Positions 25,399 to 34,322 of a DNA stretch of 64,000 nucleotides are shown in pieces. This stretch comes from an uncultured Lachnospiraceae bacterium. Lineage in GTDB: Bacteria > Bacillota > Clostridia > Lachnospirales > Lachnospiraceae. The notes beneath the pieces were generated by a model that saw only the letters and a program-made list of their open reading frames with translations, was not told the origin of the DNA and searched no databases. The DNA lies in contig CANDAG010000008.1 in NCBI GenBank assembly GCA_947382625.1, positions 1 through 64,000 on the forward strand, read 5' to 3'. How positions within the stretch are numbered: position 1 is the first letter of the stretch; each line of letters opens with the position of its first letter. The translations under genes and the position numbers were made by a program.

Positions 25399-27111
25399 AT
25401 GCTGCGAATGTTTGCAACCCATCGGATCAGAAAGCAGACGGAGCTCTCTTCCGGTCTCTGGGACTTTGTCACCAGTCCGGAGAATGGCGGGACGCCCGTT
25501 AAGAGGAAAATGGCGGTGCCGGGATGCTGGCAGAACGTGCCGGAAACTCGTACCTATCGGGGGAAGGCGTGGTATGAGAAGCGTTTTTGTGCCGGCGGGA
25601 ATCTGCGTCTGGAATTTAAGGGAGTCAGCCACACGGCGGAGGTTTATCTGGACGGGGAGAAGATTGCTTCCCACTACAATGCCTATACCCCTTTTGCGGC
25701 AGTGGTCAGAAATGTGCCGGAGGGGGAGCACGGGCTTAGAGTTCTGGTGGACAATTCCTTTGGCCCGGAGTCTGCGCTGCATGTAGAAAATGATTATCAG
25801 TCCTACGGCGGGATCACCAGGGCGGTGGCGCTGGAGGAGCTGGGAAGGGCGTACCTCGCATGGCTGCATGTGACACCCGAAAAAAGAGAAGAGGGCTGGT
25901 GCGCGCGTCTGGAGGCGGAGGTCTGTAATCTGACAGAAGCCTCTTTTGAGGGAAAACTCTGCTTTGTCATAAAGGAAGCAGGAGAGGCAAAGGCAGGAAA
26001 TGTAGGAAATACAGGAGATACAGGAAGGGTAGTCTGTCCGATCACCCTTGCAAAGAACGGGACGAAAAGGATCCAGGCCGAAATTCTCTGCCCTGATGTA
26101 GAGGAATGGAATCCGGATACTCCGATCCTTTATACTGCAGAGGCAGTGCTTACGGACGAAAGGGGCGAAGCGGAGGATGACCTGATCGACAGATTTGGCT
26201 TCCGGGAGGTAAAGGTAGAGGGCAGGGATATTTTGATGAATGGAAGGAAGCTTACGATCAAGGGCTTCTGCCGCCATGAGGATCATCCCCATTTCGGTTG
26301 CGCCCTGCCTTTTTCAGCCATGTGGCAGGACTTAATGACTATGCGGGATCTGGGGGCTAATTCCGTGCGGACCTCTCATTATCCCAATGATGAAATTTTC
26401 CTGGATCTGTGTGATGAGACGGGAATGCTGGTCTGGGAAGAAAACCACGCCAGAGGGCTGTCTGAGGAGGCTATGCGCAATCCTAATTTTGAACGGCAGT
26501 GCGAGGACTGCATCAGGGAGATGATAGGAGCCCATTATAATCATCCCAGCATTTATATCTGGGGCATTTTAAATGAATGTGCCAGCCACACGGAGTATGG
26601 CAGGAGCTGCTATGAGGCGCAGCTTTCCCTGATCCGCAGTCTGGATCAGACCCGTCCCCGTTCCTTTGCAAGCTGTCAGTTTAAGACGGATCTTTGTCTT
26701 GGGCTGGTGGATGTGGTATCCTACAATATTTACCCGCTGTGGTATCATGACACTCCGGTGGAGGAGTTCCTATCTTCCCTGTATGACTGGATACAGGAGA
26801 ACACGGAAGGGGCAGGCAAGCCTTTCCTGATCACAGAGGTAGGTGCAGGGGCGGTTTATGGTTACCGCACGCCGGAAAAGGTGAAATGGTCGGAGGAATA
26901 CCAGGCAGAGGCCATCGAAAAGCAGTTAAACGCTATTCTTTCCCATGAGGGGACAAGCGGCGTTTATATCTGGCAGTATTGTGATTGCCGGGTGTGCGAC
27001 AGCTGGTTCAGTACCCGTCCCCGGACCATGAACAATAAGGGGATCGTGGATGAGTACCGCAGACCGAAGCTCTCTTATGAGGTGATAAAGGAGATCTATA
27101 GCAGGAGGTGA
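25399..27111 (+). CDS. GH2 glycosidase, beta-glucuronidase-like
   Basis: A 570-residue cytoplasmic GH2 enzyme with the compact three-domain plan (sugar-binding domain, Ig-like domain, TIM barrel) of beta-glucuronidases rather than LacZ. Catalytic residues are Glu393 (GILNECAS) and Glu480 (LITEVGAG). Asn545-Asn-Lys547 near the C-terminus fits the NxK motif that recognises the glucuronate carboxylate in gut bacterial beta-glucuronidases, but related motifs occur in other GH2 enzymes, so substrate is not settled. AAGGAGG precedes the ATG, and a TetR regulator gene follows with overlapping signals, as seen for glucuronide operons. Confidence 0.8.
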   Translation: MLRMFATHRIRKQTELSSGLWDFVTSPENGGTPVKRKMAVPGCWQNVPETRTYRGKAWYEKRFCAGGNLRLEFKGVSHTAEVYLDGEKIASHYNAYTPFAAVVRNVPEGEHGLRVLVDNSFGPESALHVENDYQSYGGITRAVALEELGRAYLAWLHVTPEKREEGWCARLEAEVCNLTEASFEGKLCFVIKEAGEAKAGNVGNTGDTGRVVCPITLAKNGTKRIQAEILCPDVEEWNPDTPILYTAEAVLTDERGEAEDDLIDRFGFREVKVEGRDILMNGRKLTIKGFCRHEDHPHFGCALPFSAMWQDLMTMRDLGANSVRTSHYPNDEIFLDLCDETGMLVWEENHARGLSEEAMRNPNFERQCEDCIREMIGAHYNHPSIYIWGILNECASHTEYGRSCYEAQLSLIRSLDQTRPRSFASCQFKTDLCLGLVDVVSYNIYPLWYHDTPVEEFLSSLYDWIQENTEGAGKPFLITEVGAGAVYGYRTPEKVKWSEEYQAEAIEKQLNAILSHEGTSGVYIWQYCDCRVCDSWFSTRPRTMNNKGIVDEYRRPKLSYEVIKEIYSRR

Positions 27112-27116
27112 CAGAC

Positions 27117-27692
27117 TTGCCGGGATTTACCAAGCAGGCGATCAAGCGTTCCTTTATGAAGCTTTTGAATGAGCGGCCGGTCAGTCAGATCACCGTCAAG
27201 GATATTGTGGAGGACTGCGGTATCAACCGCAATTCCTTCTATTACCATTATCAGGATCTGCCCTCTATGGTGGAGGAGATCATCATAGAGGAGACAAACG
27301 AGATCATCCGCCGGCATCCGACGGTGGATTCCTTAGAGGAAGGACTGGACGTTGCAGTTTCCTTTGCCCTCAAAAACAAGCGTGCTGCTCTTCATCTTTA
27401 TCATTCCTCCAACAGGGACCTGTTTGAGCAGCATCTGCGGCGGATCTGTCAGTATGTGGTGGACACCTATATCAGCACAGCCTTTGCGGACGCCCCCATA
27501 GGGGCAGAGGATAAGCGGGTCATTATCCAATATTATAAATGGTGCTGTTTTGGAGCCATCATGGATTTTTTGAGCGGCGGTATGAAGGATGATATCCAGG
27601 CCGTGTTTTATCGGATGGGACAGCTGAAAAAGGGAATGCTGGAGGAAATGATACGCAGAAGCATTGCGGAAAATGAACAAAAAAATAAATAG
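27117..27692 (+). CDS. TetR-family regulator
   Basis: A 191-residue repressor with an N-terminal helix-turn-helix (ITVKDIVEDCGINRNSFYYHY, about 25-45) and a helical ligand domain. A GTG at 27108 overlaps the GH2 stop codon, but AGGAGG occupies 27103-27108 and is 8 bases before TTG 27117, so TTG is the likely start. Being coupled to the GH2 gene, it probably controls that enzyme in response to its sugar or aglycone, by analogy with GusR. A strong terminator follows. Confidence 0.82.
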   Translation: MPGFTKQAIKRSFMKLLNERPVSQITVKDIVEDCGINRNSFYYHYQDLPSMVEEIIIEETNEIIRRHPTVDSLEEGLDVAVSFALKNKRAALHLYHSSNRDLFEQHLRRICQYVVDTYISTAFADAPIGAEDKRVIIQYYKWCCFGAIMDFLSGGMKDDIQAVFYRMGQLKKGMLEEMIRRSIAENEQKNK

Positions 27693-27736
27693 CGGCCTTT
27701 GTTAGGCAAAAACGCTGATGTGTCTGGTTTTGTGAC

Positions 27737-27777
27737 AAAACCCGGGAAGTGTCTGTAGGATACTTCCCGGGTTTTTG
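27737..27777 (+). terminator. terminator after the TetR gene
   Basis: CCCGGGAAGT (27741-27750) pairs perfectly with ACTTCCCGGG (27762-27771), with AAAA before and TTTTTG after. Confidence 0.88.
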
Positions 27778-27816
27778 TTATGGTAGCTTTAACAAGAACA
27801 GAAGGAGGTGTTTCTT

Positions 27817-28404
27817 ATGCGTTCCATAAAACTGATGAAGGCTGCAAAAATCGGCTATATCATCATGTCGCTGATCTATAGCTCATGCGGGATCCTGCTG
27901 TTGGTTGTACCGGGGATTATGGCGCCCATAATCGCGGAGATGTTCGGCATCCTGCTGATCCTTTTCGGGGTGGTCAAGCTGATCGGCTACTTCTCAAAGG
28001 ATCTGTTCCGTCTGGCCTTTCAGTATGATCTGGCATGTGGATTGTTTCTGATCGTATTGGGGGTAGTTACGCTCCTGCGGACAGACCATTTTATAGCATT
28101 TATCAGTGTGGTGTTGGGGATTTATGTGCTGGCAGACGGATTTTTAAAAATACAGACAGCCATCGATGCCAGGGTTTTTGGGATCAGGCAATGGTGGATG
28201 ATCCTGGCAACAGCGATCCTGGCAGGAGTGGCCGGAATCTTTTTGATCCTCCGCCCTCAGGATGGCGCCGAGCTTTTGGCCATGCTGTTTGGATTTTGCC
28301 TTCTGGCAGAAGGGCTTTTGAGTCTTACCACTGTGCTGGCGGCAGTTAAGATCATTAAGCACCAGTGGCCGGATCGGATAGACAGGGTGGAAATTTATCG
28401 GTAG
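27817..28404 (+). CDS. DUF308 (HdeD-like) membrane protein
   Basis: A 195-residue integral membrane protein with about six helices arranged as repeated pairs (for example IMSLIYSSCGILLLVVPGI and GILLILFGVVKLIGYF), the DUF308 pattern. Role in bacteria is unclear; HdeD in E. coli is linked to acid stress. AGGAGG lies 8 bases before the ATG at 27817. It precedes a radical SAM gene and an LPG-synthase-like membrane gene and may share a role at the envelope. Confidence 0.8.
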   Translation: MRSIKLMKAAKIGYIIMSLIYSSCGILLLVVPGIMAPIIAEMFGILLILFGVVKLIGYFSKDLFRLAFQYDLACGLFLIVLGVVTLLRTDHFIAFISVVLGIYVLADGFLKIQTAIDARVFGIRQWWMILATAILAGVAGIFLILRPQDGAELLAMLFGFCLLAEGLLSLTTVLAAVKIIKHQWPDRIDRVEIYR

Positions 28405-28482
28405 GTTACGATTTTTATATGAGGAGTACAGATAATACAAAGATGCAAAGGAACAGATTTTAAAAGAAAGGAAGGACACAGG

Positions 28483-29892
28483 ATGAGAGAGATGACACAC
28501 AAGGCAGGGCGGGCGGCATTTGGAAAGGCGATCGATATAGCGCTCAGAAACGCGGATAAAGAGTGGGAGCCGGAGGTGAGCAGGCTCATGGATCTGATGC
28601 AGAGCTACATGAGCGGCGAGAAGCTGGATGTTGACTATGATAAGGCAAGGGAAATGATCTGTAATAAGGAAGGGACTTTGAATCAGTATATCCGCAGGAT
28701 CCTTGCGGAGGTAGACCCTCATGTGCTGAAAACCACGGCGCTTAATCTTGGATTTGAAGCCTTTTTCCATGGGACCAAAACCATCCGTAAGATGCGGGAG
28801 ATTCATCATTGCAACGTGCCCTGGCTGATACTGATGGATCCCACCAGCGCCTGCAACCTGCACTGCACGGGATGCTGGGCGGCGGAATACGGCAATCGGT
28901 TGAATCTGACCTTTGAGGAGATGGATGATCTGATCTGTCAGGGAAAAGAGCTGGGAATCTATTTCTATATGTTTACCGGCGGAGAGCCGCTGGTACGGAA
29001 GGCGGATATCATCAGGCTCTGCGAGACTCATAATGACTGCGCATTTCTGGCCTACACCAACGGGACGCTGGTGGATGAGAGCTTTTGCCGGGAAATGAAG
29101 CGGGTGGGGAACCTGTATCTGGCCATCAGCTTAGAGGGCTCTCCGGAGGTCAATGACCTTCGCAGGGGCGAGGGTGTGTACGGAAAGGTGATGCATGCCA
29201 TGGAGCTTTTGAAGAAAAACGGACTCATTTTTGGTACCTCAATCTGCTATACCTCTAAGAACCTGGAGACGGTTACCAGTGAGGAGTTTGTTGATCTGAT
29301 GATAGAAAAGGGATGCCGTTACGCGCTGTATTTCCATTACATGCCAGTGGGGAACGAGGCGGCGGTGGAGCTTCTGCCTACCGTGGAGCAGCGTATTTAC
29401 ATGAAAGAGCGGGTGCGGGATATCCGGAATATGACCACCGGGAAAGGGCTTTTTACCATGGATTTCCAGAATGACGGAGAATTTGTGGGAGGCTGTATTG
29501 CCGGGGGAAGAAATTATTTCCATATCAACGCCAATGGTGATGCGGAACCGTGTGTTTTTATCCATTATTCCGGAGCCAATATCAGGACCCATACCCTGCT
29601 GGAAATCTTAAAGCAGCCATTGTTCATGGCCTATCATGACAACCAGCCTTTTAACAAGAACCATCTGCGCCCCTGTCCGATGCTGGAAAATCCTGAGATT
29701 CTGGAGCGGATCGTAAAGGAAACAGGAGCAAGGTCCACAGATCTGCAGTCCCCTGAGAGTGTGGAGCATTTGTGCGGGAAATGTCATGAATATGCAAAGA
29801 GCTGGGGAGAAGCGGCGGATCAGATCTGGCAGCAGGAGCCTCACAGGAAGAGCAGCTATGAAAATTATAAATCGGAGAAAAACAGTTTTTAA
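28483..29892 (+). CDS. radical SAM enzyme
   Basis: A 469-residue radical SAM protein. The iron-sulfur motif CNLHCTGC places cysteines at 124, 128 and 131, followed by the GGEP motif (FTGGEPLV). An N-terminal helical domain of about 110 residues precedes the barrel, and the C-terminal part has extra cysteines (CVFIHY, CPMLENPE, CGKCHEYA) that suggest an auxiliary cluster as in SPASM-type enzymes. The reaction is unknown. Its 3' end overlaps the next gene, a flippase or synthase-type membrane protein, by 35 bases, so lipid or envelope modification is a reasonable guess. Confidence 0.82.
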   Translation: MREMTHKAGRAAFGKAIDIALRNADKEWEPEVSRLMDLMQSYMSGEKLDVDYDKAREMICNKEGTLNQYIRRILAEVDPHVLKTTALNLGFEAFFHGTKTIRKMREIHHCNVPWLILMDPTSACNLHCTGCWAAEYGNRLNLTFEEMDDLICQGKELGIYFYMFTGGEPLVRKADIIRLCETHNDCAFLAYTNGTLVDESFCREMKRVGNLYLAISLEGSPEVNDLRRGEGVYGKVMHAMELLKKNGLIFGTSICYTSKNLETVTSEEFVDLMIEKGCRYALYFHYMPVGNEAAVELLPTVEQRIYMKERVRDIRNMTTGKGLFTMDFQNDGEFVGGCIAGGRNYFHINANGDAEPCVFIHYSGANIRTHTLLEILKQPLFMAYHDNQPFNKNHLRPCPMLENPEILERIVKETGARSTDLQSPESVEHLCGKCHEYAKSWGEAADQIWQQEPHRKSSYENYKSEKNSF

Positions 29893-30871
29893 AGGCTTAT
29901 TGTTGTTACTGCTGATAGCTTCTCTGCTCTTTTACAGAGACGCCATGCTGGAAATATGGGCGGGCGTGAAGCAGGTCACGGCAGAAGAGCTGGGGATCAG
30001 CCTCATGTTGGCTACTTTTGCTTATACGCTGGAGGGGCTTGCCATATTCAGCATGATGGGAGCAGTTATAAAAGATGCAAAGGCCGGAGAAGGCATTTTT
30101 ATCGCTTATGTGTGCGAATTTTATCGTCTCACCACCCTGGGGAATGGCTCCGGGGTGGCAGAGATCCATTATCTTCATAAAAGCAGTACAAAGAGAGAGG
30201 ATATAGAATTAGGCAGTGCAACGGTTCTTACCATGATCCAGTATATGATGAAGCGGATCGCGGTCATGGCTCTTGGACTTACGGGGTTTCTGGTTTTATA
30301 TCAATCGGATCATACCAGGGGGCTCTGCCGTCAATATCTCTTTTTTGTGACAGGAGGATGTCTGATCACAGCCATTATTATCGCAGTTTTTCTTCTGCTG
30401 TCTTTATCTGAAAAGGTGGCTGAAGGGGCAGGGGGCGTGTTGGATTGGCTGATCTGTAAAGTCCCCTCCCGGGAAAGTAATTTCCGGAAATGGAAGGAGC
30501 AGATCAATCTTTTAAATCAGTCCGGGAAAAGTGTGCTCGGGCAGAAAAAGCAAATGGTAAAGGTGGTGCTGATCCAGACAGGAAAGTTGCTCCTTTTTTA
30601 CGCTATTCCCACATACCTTTTGTACGGAAAGACAACTCTTAACATAAGCGGATGTCTGTTTCTCATGGGACTGGCCTATATGCTCTCCGGCGTGATACCT
30701 GCCCCCTCAGGAGCCGGTTCCCTGGAATTTGTGTTCCTTCTATTTTTTACAGCTTTTACAGACGCAAAAACCGCGGCACCAGTGATATTGCTTTTTCGTT
30801 TTGCCACATGGATCTTTCCGGCTGCTGTGGGAGGATTGCTTTTGTGTGTGCATCGCATCCGTTCAACCTAG
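29858..30871 (+). CDS. LPG-synthase-TM family (UPF0104) membrane protein
   Basis: A 337-residue protein with about eight membrane helices, matching the membrane half of MprF and the UPF0104 family (segments TLGNGSGVAEIHYL and GVIPAPSGAGSLEFVF are characteristic). The aminoacyl-transferase domain of full MprF is absent, so lysinylation of lipid is not expected; flippase-like function is possible. The ATG at 29858 lies in the radical SAM gene and has AGGAAG upstream. Repeat copy B3 begins at the stop codon. Confidence 0.82.
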   Translation: MKIINRRKTVFKGLLLLLLIASLLFYRDAMLEIWAGVKQVTAEELGISLMLATFAYTLEGLAIFSMMGAVIKDAKAGEGIFIAYVCEFYRLTTLGNGSGVAEIHYLHKSSTKREDIELGSATVLTMIQYMMKRIAVMALGLTGFLVLYQSDHTRGLCRQYLFFVTGGCLITAIIIAVFLLLSLSEKVAEGAGGVLDWLICKVPSRESNFRKWKEQINLLNQSGKSVLGQKKQMVKVVLIQTGKLLLFYAIPTYLLYGKTTLNISGCLFLMGLAYMLSGVIPAPSGAGSLEFVFLLFFTAFTDAKTAAPVILLFRFATWIFPAAVGGLLLCVHRIRST

Positions 30872-30911
30872 GATTTTGCACTTGCTGCAAAGATCTGGGC
30901 TGAATCGTTAC
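30871..30911 (-). repeat. hairpin repeat family B, copy B3 (long variant, inverted)
   Basis: On the minus strand this reads GTAACGATTCAGCC then TTTGCAgcaagTGCAAA, the same composite as copy B2. It follows the LPG-synthase-like gene. Confidence 0.6.
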
Positions 30912-30939
30912 TGAGCAGAGATTTTACCTGCATAAATGC

Positions 30940-30968
30940 TTGACGTGAGGTCGGCGTGTCGATATAAT
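30940..30968 (+). promoter_or_regulatory. near-consensus promoter upstream of the broken deacetylase
   Basis: TTGACG (30940-30945), a 17-base spacer and TATAAT (30963-30968). It is intact although the gene it serves is truncated. Confidence 0.7.
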
Positions 30969-31042
30969 GGCGGCAAACAGATTAGCATATGTCCAAACTT
31001 TCCCGTCATAAACTGTAGCAATATTGATAAACAGGTGTGTTT

Positions 31043-31345
31043 ATGAACAAATACATAAAAAAAGCAGGACAGATGTTCAGGATCTTTCCGCCAAGGCAGG
31101 AGGGACAGAGCGGAGAAGAGTACGCCAGGCAGAAATTGATCACGGGAGTCAGGTACGGCGTGTTCCTGTTGGCCGCCTTCGCCCTGCTCAGGGGCGTGCT
31201 TGTGACGGCAGGCGCAGGCATTACAGTGAGCAACAGCGTGGATGGACGGGAGCTGCCCATCTACTGTGTGGATACGCCGGAGAAAAAAATAGCGCTGAGC
31301 TTTGACGCGGCGTGGGGGAATGCATTGTTGATGGAACACAGGTAA
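31043..31345 (+). pseudogene. 5' remnant of a polysaccharide deacetylase gene (PdaB type)
   Basis: The first 100 residues hold a cytoplasmic N-terminus, one membrane helix (VRYGVFLLAAFALLRGVL) and the entry to a NodB deacetylase domain, LPIYCVDTPEKKIALSFDAAWGN, shown here in two overlapping parts: LPIYCVDTPEKK and IALSFDAAWGN. The frame then ends in ALLMEHR, and the catalytic rest of the domain (about 150 residues) is missing. The break near 31320 abuts the AraC-ABC transporter region, so a deletion or insertion joined the two. Confidence 0.75.
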
Positions 31346-31377
31346 TGGAACTGCAAAAGAAAGAAATGGTAGATTAA

Positions 31378-32205
31378 ATGAGAGATGAAGCGGGAATTGC
31401 AATAGGCAAAGGAGAGAGTATCGCTATAGCGCAGGTTCAAATGGCCAATGATAATATGACAAGATCCCATTATCATACCTTTTTCGAATTTTATTATCTG
31501 GAGGCAGGGGATCGCTATCATGTGGTGGAGGATACCGTTTATCAGCTCCATCCGGGAGATTATATTTTGTTTCCTCCCTATGTGATGCATCGTTCTTACA
31601 GTGTTGACGATACGTTTTTCAGAAGGACCGTTGTTTATTTTACCAAGGCAATGATCCCGGATTCCGGTATATTTTCGCTGCTGTCAAAGCGTGCATGGCT
31701 GTACCGGCAGGATCAGGGAGAGGAGATCCTTAAGCTTTTGCATGAAGCAATGAAAGAACAGGAGAGGGCAGATCCGTATTCCTCTAAATATATTTACTTT
31801 TTACTCAACCAGATTTTGATCAAGCTGACCAGAAATGCGGTGGAGCCGGAGGAATCTGAGGGAGAGAACAGAATCACAAACGTGATCCGGTATCTTCACG
31901 AAAATTATGCGGAAAAGATTACGTTAGAGGAGCTTTCGGCCCGCTTTTTTGTCAGTCAGTATTTTTTGTGCCATGAATTTAAAAGATATACAAACTGTAC
32001 CATTATCCAATATGTGAATAGTCTGAGGATCAGCCATGCCCAGAGGCTGCTTGAGGAAACGGATCAAAGTATTACGGAGATCAGTATGCAGACAGGCTTT
32101 TTGAACGTCACTCATTTTAATCGCGTGTTCCGTTCCGTGACCGGAAGATCTCCGTCACAGAGCAGAAAGACGCTGCGCAGTGAGGAGAGAGTTTCGCTTA
32201 AATAG
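31378..32205 (+). CDS. AraC-family regulator of the adjoining sugar importer
   Basis: A 275-residue regulator with an N-terminal cupin (about 25-105, with SHYHTFFEFYYLEAG and HPGDYILFPPYVMH) and a C-terminal double helix-turn-helix (about 170-265). It lies directly before the ABC sugar importer genes in the same direction, which is the usual place for an activator of that operon. It ends in a strong terminator, so the importer has its own promoter. Confidence 0.88.
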   Translation: MRDEAGIAIGKGESIAIAQVQMANDNMTRSHYHTFFEFYYLEAGDRYHVVEDTVYQLHPGDYILFPPYVMHRSYSVDDTFFRRTVVYFTKAMIPDSGIFSLLSKRAWLYRQDQGEEILKLLHEAMKEQERADPYSSKYIYFLLNQILIKLTRNAVEPEESEGENRITNVIRYLHENYAEKITLEELSARFFVSQYFLCHEFKRYTNCTIIQYVNSLRISHAQRLLEETDQSITEISMQTGFLNVTHFNRVFRSVTGRSPSQSRKTLRSEERVSLK

Positions 32206-32232
32206 TTTTCGGTAAATTACATAGCAGAGTGA

Positions 32233-32258
32233 AACGCCGGCCCAGCCGGCGTTTTTTT
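32233..32258 (+). terminator. terminator after the AraC gene
   Basis: AACGCCGGC and GCCGGCGTT pair around CCA (32233-32253), followed by a run of T. Confidence 0.9.
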
Positions 32259-32331
32259 GGTGCAGAAATACAAATAAAAATAGAAGAAGGAATTCCGTGA
32301 GAGCAATATATGTAAAGTATACCACATTTTT

Positions 32332-32361
32332 TGACACGATTCGTCTAGTTTTGCTTTATAA
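32332..32361 (+). promoter_or_regulatory. promoter of the first sugar ABC operon
   Basis: Perfect TTGACA (32332-32337) with TTTATA or TTATAA 18-19 bases downstream. The spacer is long, which fits an activator-dependent promoter. Confidence 0.5.
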
Positions 32362-32433
32362 CAATTTGTACAATAGAAAAAGCTTTTCGAAAGGTATTTT
32401 TGGGAAAAATAAAGAAAGGAGCAGGCTATTGGG

Positions 32434-33354
32434 GTGAAAAAAGCAAAAAGAAGGAACCTTGCAGCCACTATATGGCGGTATAAATGGCTGTATTTAATGT
32501 TGCTTCCTGTGATCGCATACTTTGTAATTTTTAAGTATGTGCCAATGTACGGGGTCATTATATCCTTCCAGGATTACAACATATTCAAGGGGGTAATGGG
32601 GAGCAGGTTTGTAGGGCTTGATGTATTTAAGAAGGTGTTTTCCAATTCCAATTTCTGGATGTCCATTAAGAACACACTGGTCTTAAATCTGCTGACGCTT
32701 TGCGTTAATTTCCCGCTTACAATAGCGATTTCGCTGATGCTGAATGAGATCCGCCACATGAAGTTTAAGAAGGTTACCCAGTCAGTTCTGTACCTTCCTC
32801 ACTTTATCTCCTGGGTAGTTGTGGCAGGAATCGCCACCAATCTGTTTACCCAGAACGGAGGGACGGTCAATAATATCCTGGAAGCAGTGGGAGTAGGATC
32901 AAAGCCGTTCATGAGCGAACCAAAGTGGTGGATGTGCATGTATGTCATCTGCAACGTGTGGAAGGAAGTGGGATGGGGGACCATCATATATCTTGCCGCA
33001 TTGACAGGAGTGGATGAGAGTCTGTATGAAGCAGCTTATCTGGATGGAGCCACAAGGTTTAAGAGGATCATTTATGTTACGCTCCCGATGATCCGTTCCA
33101 CAATTATCACAATGTTGCTTCTGAACATTTCCAAAATGATGAGCATAGGGCTTGATGCACCGCTGCTTTTAGGAAATGATGCGGTAATGAAGGTGTCGGA
33201 GGTTATTTCCAGCTACGTTTACCGGTTGGGTATTGTGAGAGCCGATTATGCACAGTCTACGGCAATCGGATTGTTTCAGTCGGTGGTTAACATATTTATT
33301 CTGATCCTGTTTGACAGATTTGCCAAATGGATCGGTGAAGAAGGGATCATTTAG
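32434..33354 (+). CDS. sugar ABC importer permease, LplB type
   Basis: A 306-residue permease with six membrane helices and the EAA loop YEAAYLDGATRFKRI. The opening RRNLAATIWRYKWLYLMLLP and the segment KYVPMYGVIISFQDYN are typical of the LplB/YtcP branch of multiple-sugar transporters. The GTG start has AAAGGAGCAG upstream at a somewhat long distance. No ATPase gene is present nearby; such importers commonly share an MsmX-type ATPase encoded elsewhere. Confidence 0.9.
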   Translation: MKKAKRRNLAATIWRYKWLYLMLLPVIAYFVIFKYVPMYGVIISFQDYNIFKGVMGSRFVGLDVFKKVFSNSNFWMSIKNTLVLNLLTLCVNFPLTIAISLMLNEIRHMKFKKVTQSVLYLPHFISWVVVAGIATNLFTQNGGTVNNILEAVGVGSKPFMSEPKWWMCMYVICNVWKEVGWGTIIYLAALTGVDESLYEAAYLDGATRFKRIIYVTLPMIRSTIITMLLLNISKMMSIGLDAPLLLGNDAVMKVSEVISSYVYRLGIVRADYAQSTAIGLFQSVVNIFILILFDRFAKWIGEEGII

Positions 33355-33365
33355 GGGGTGGAGCC

Positions 33366-34247
33366 ATGAAGAAAAAGAATAACAGACAGCGTTTTACCAT
33401 CTTTGACGCTCTTATGTACGGATTTGTAGCACTGCTCGCGGTGGCCTGCCTGTACCCCTTTTTAAATGTGATGGCATACTCATTCAGCGGGGCAAATGCT
33501 GTTCTGGGCAATGATGTTACCTTTTATCCCAAGGATTTTACCCTGGCGGCTTACCAGAATATTTTTGCAAGGCCTTCCATATGGAATGCCATGCGTACAA
33601 CCGTGATCATTACCATAGCGGGAACGGGTCTGAGCCTGGTGCTTACCATAGCGGCGTCTTATGCCCTTTCCTATGAAAATCTTCCCGGAAGAAAAGTGTT
33701 CTCAGGACTGATCCTGTTTACCATGTATTTTTCGGGAGGTATCATACCCACCTTCCTGGTGGTCAGAAATCTGGGAATGTATGACACCCTGGCATCACTG
33801 ATCGTACCGAATTCCATCAGCGTTTTTAACTTTGTGATCATGAGGACCTTTTTCAGGGAAATTCCCAGAGAGCTGTACGAGGCGGCCCAGATCGACGGGG
33901 CAACAGAAATGCAGGTACTGTTCAGGATCGTACTCCAGCTTTCCTTGCCGATCATTGCGACGATCGGATTGTTTTATGCGGTGGGCTACTGGAACGGCTA
34001 TTTCGAGGCATTACTCTACATATCTGATGGAGATAAGTATACGCTGCAGCTGCGGCTTCGGTCACTGCTGTTTTCAAGTGAATTGAAAACGGATACCTCC
34101 AATCCGGAGGGGATTGGAACCCAGGTAATGACCCAGTCTTTGAAAATGGCGGCAATCGCAGTATCAACCATACCGATCATACTGGTATATCCCTGGCTTC
34201 AGAAATACTTTGTAAAGGGAATGACCCTGGGATCGGTGAAGGGTTGA
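33366..34247 (+). CDS. sugar ABC importer permease, YtcP type
   Basis: A 293-residue second permease with six helices and EAA loop YEAAQIDGATEMQVLFRI, ending in the usual QKYFVKGMTLGSVKG. GGGGTGGAG precedes the ATG. It is 11 bases after the first permease and forms the heterodimeric channel with it. Confidence 0.92.
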   Translation: MKKKNNRQRFTIFDALMYGFVALLAVACLYPFLNVMAYSFSGANAVLGNDVTFYPKDFTLAAYQNIFARPSIWNAMRTTVIITIAGTGLSLVLTIAASYALSYENLPGRKVFSGLILFTMYFSGGIIPTFLVVRNLGMYDTLASLIVPNSISVFNFVIMRTFFREIPRELYEAAQIDGATEMQVLFRIVLQLSLPIIATIGLFYAVGYWNGYFEALLYISDGDKYTLQLRLRSLLFSSELKTDTSNPEGIGTQVMTQSLKMAAIAVSTIPIILVYPWLQKYFVKGMTLGSVKG

Positions 34248-34322
34248 CGGAAATTCAATTATAACACATGGGATGGATAGCAGGAACATGAAACGAGCAA
34301 CAGAAAAACAGGAGGAAAAGGA

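Noticed and set aside
30652-30680. Possible sixth family A repeat near the word cataag
   Set aside because: It is inside the LPG-synthase-like coding sequence and lacks the loop and both stems.
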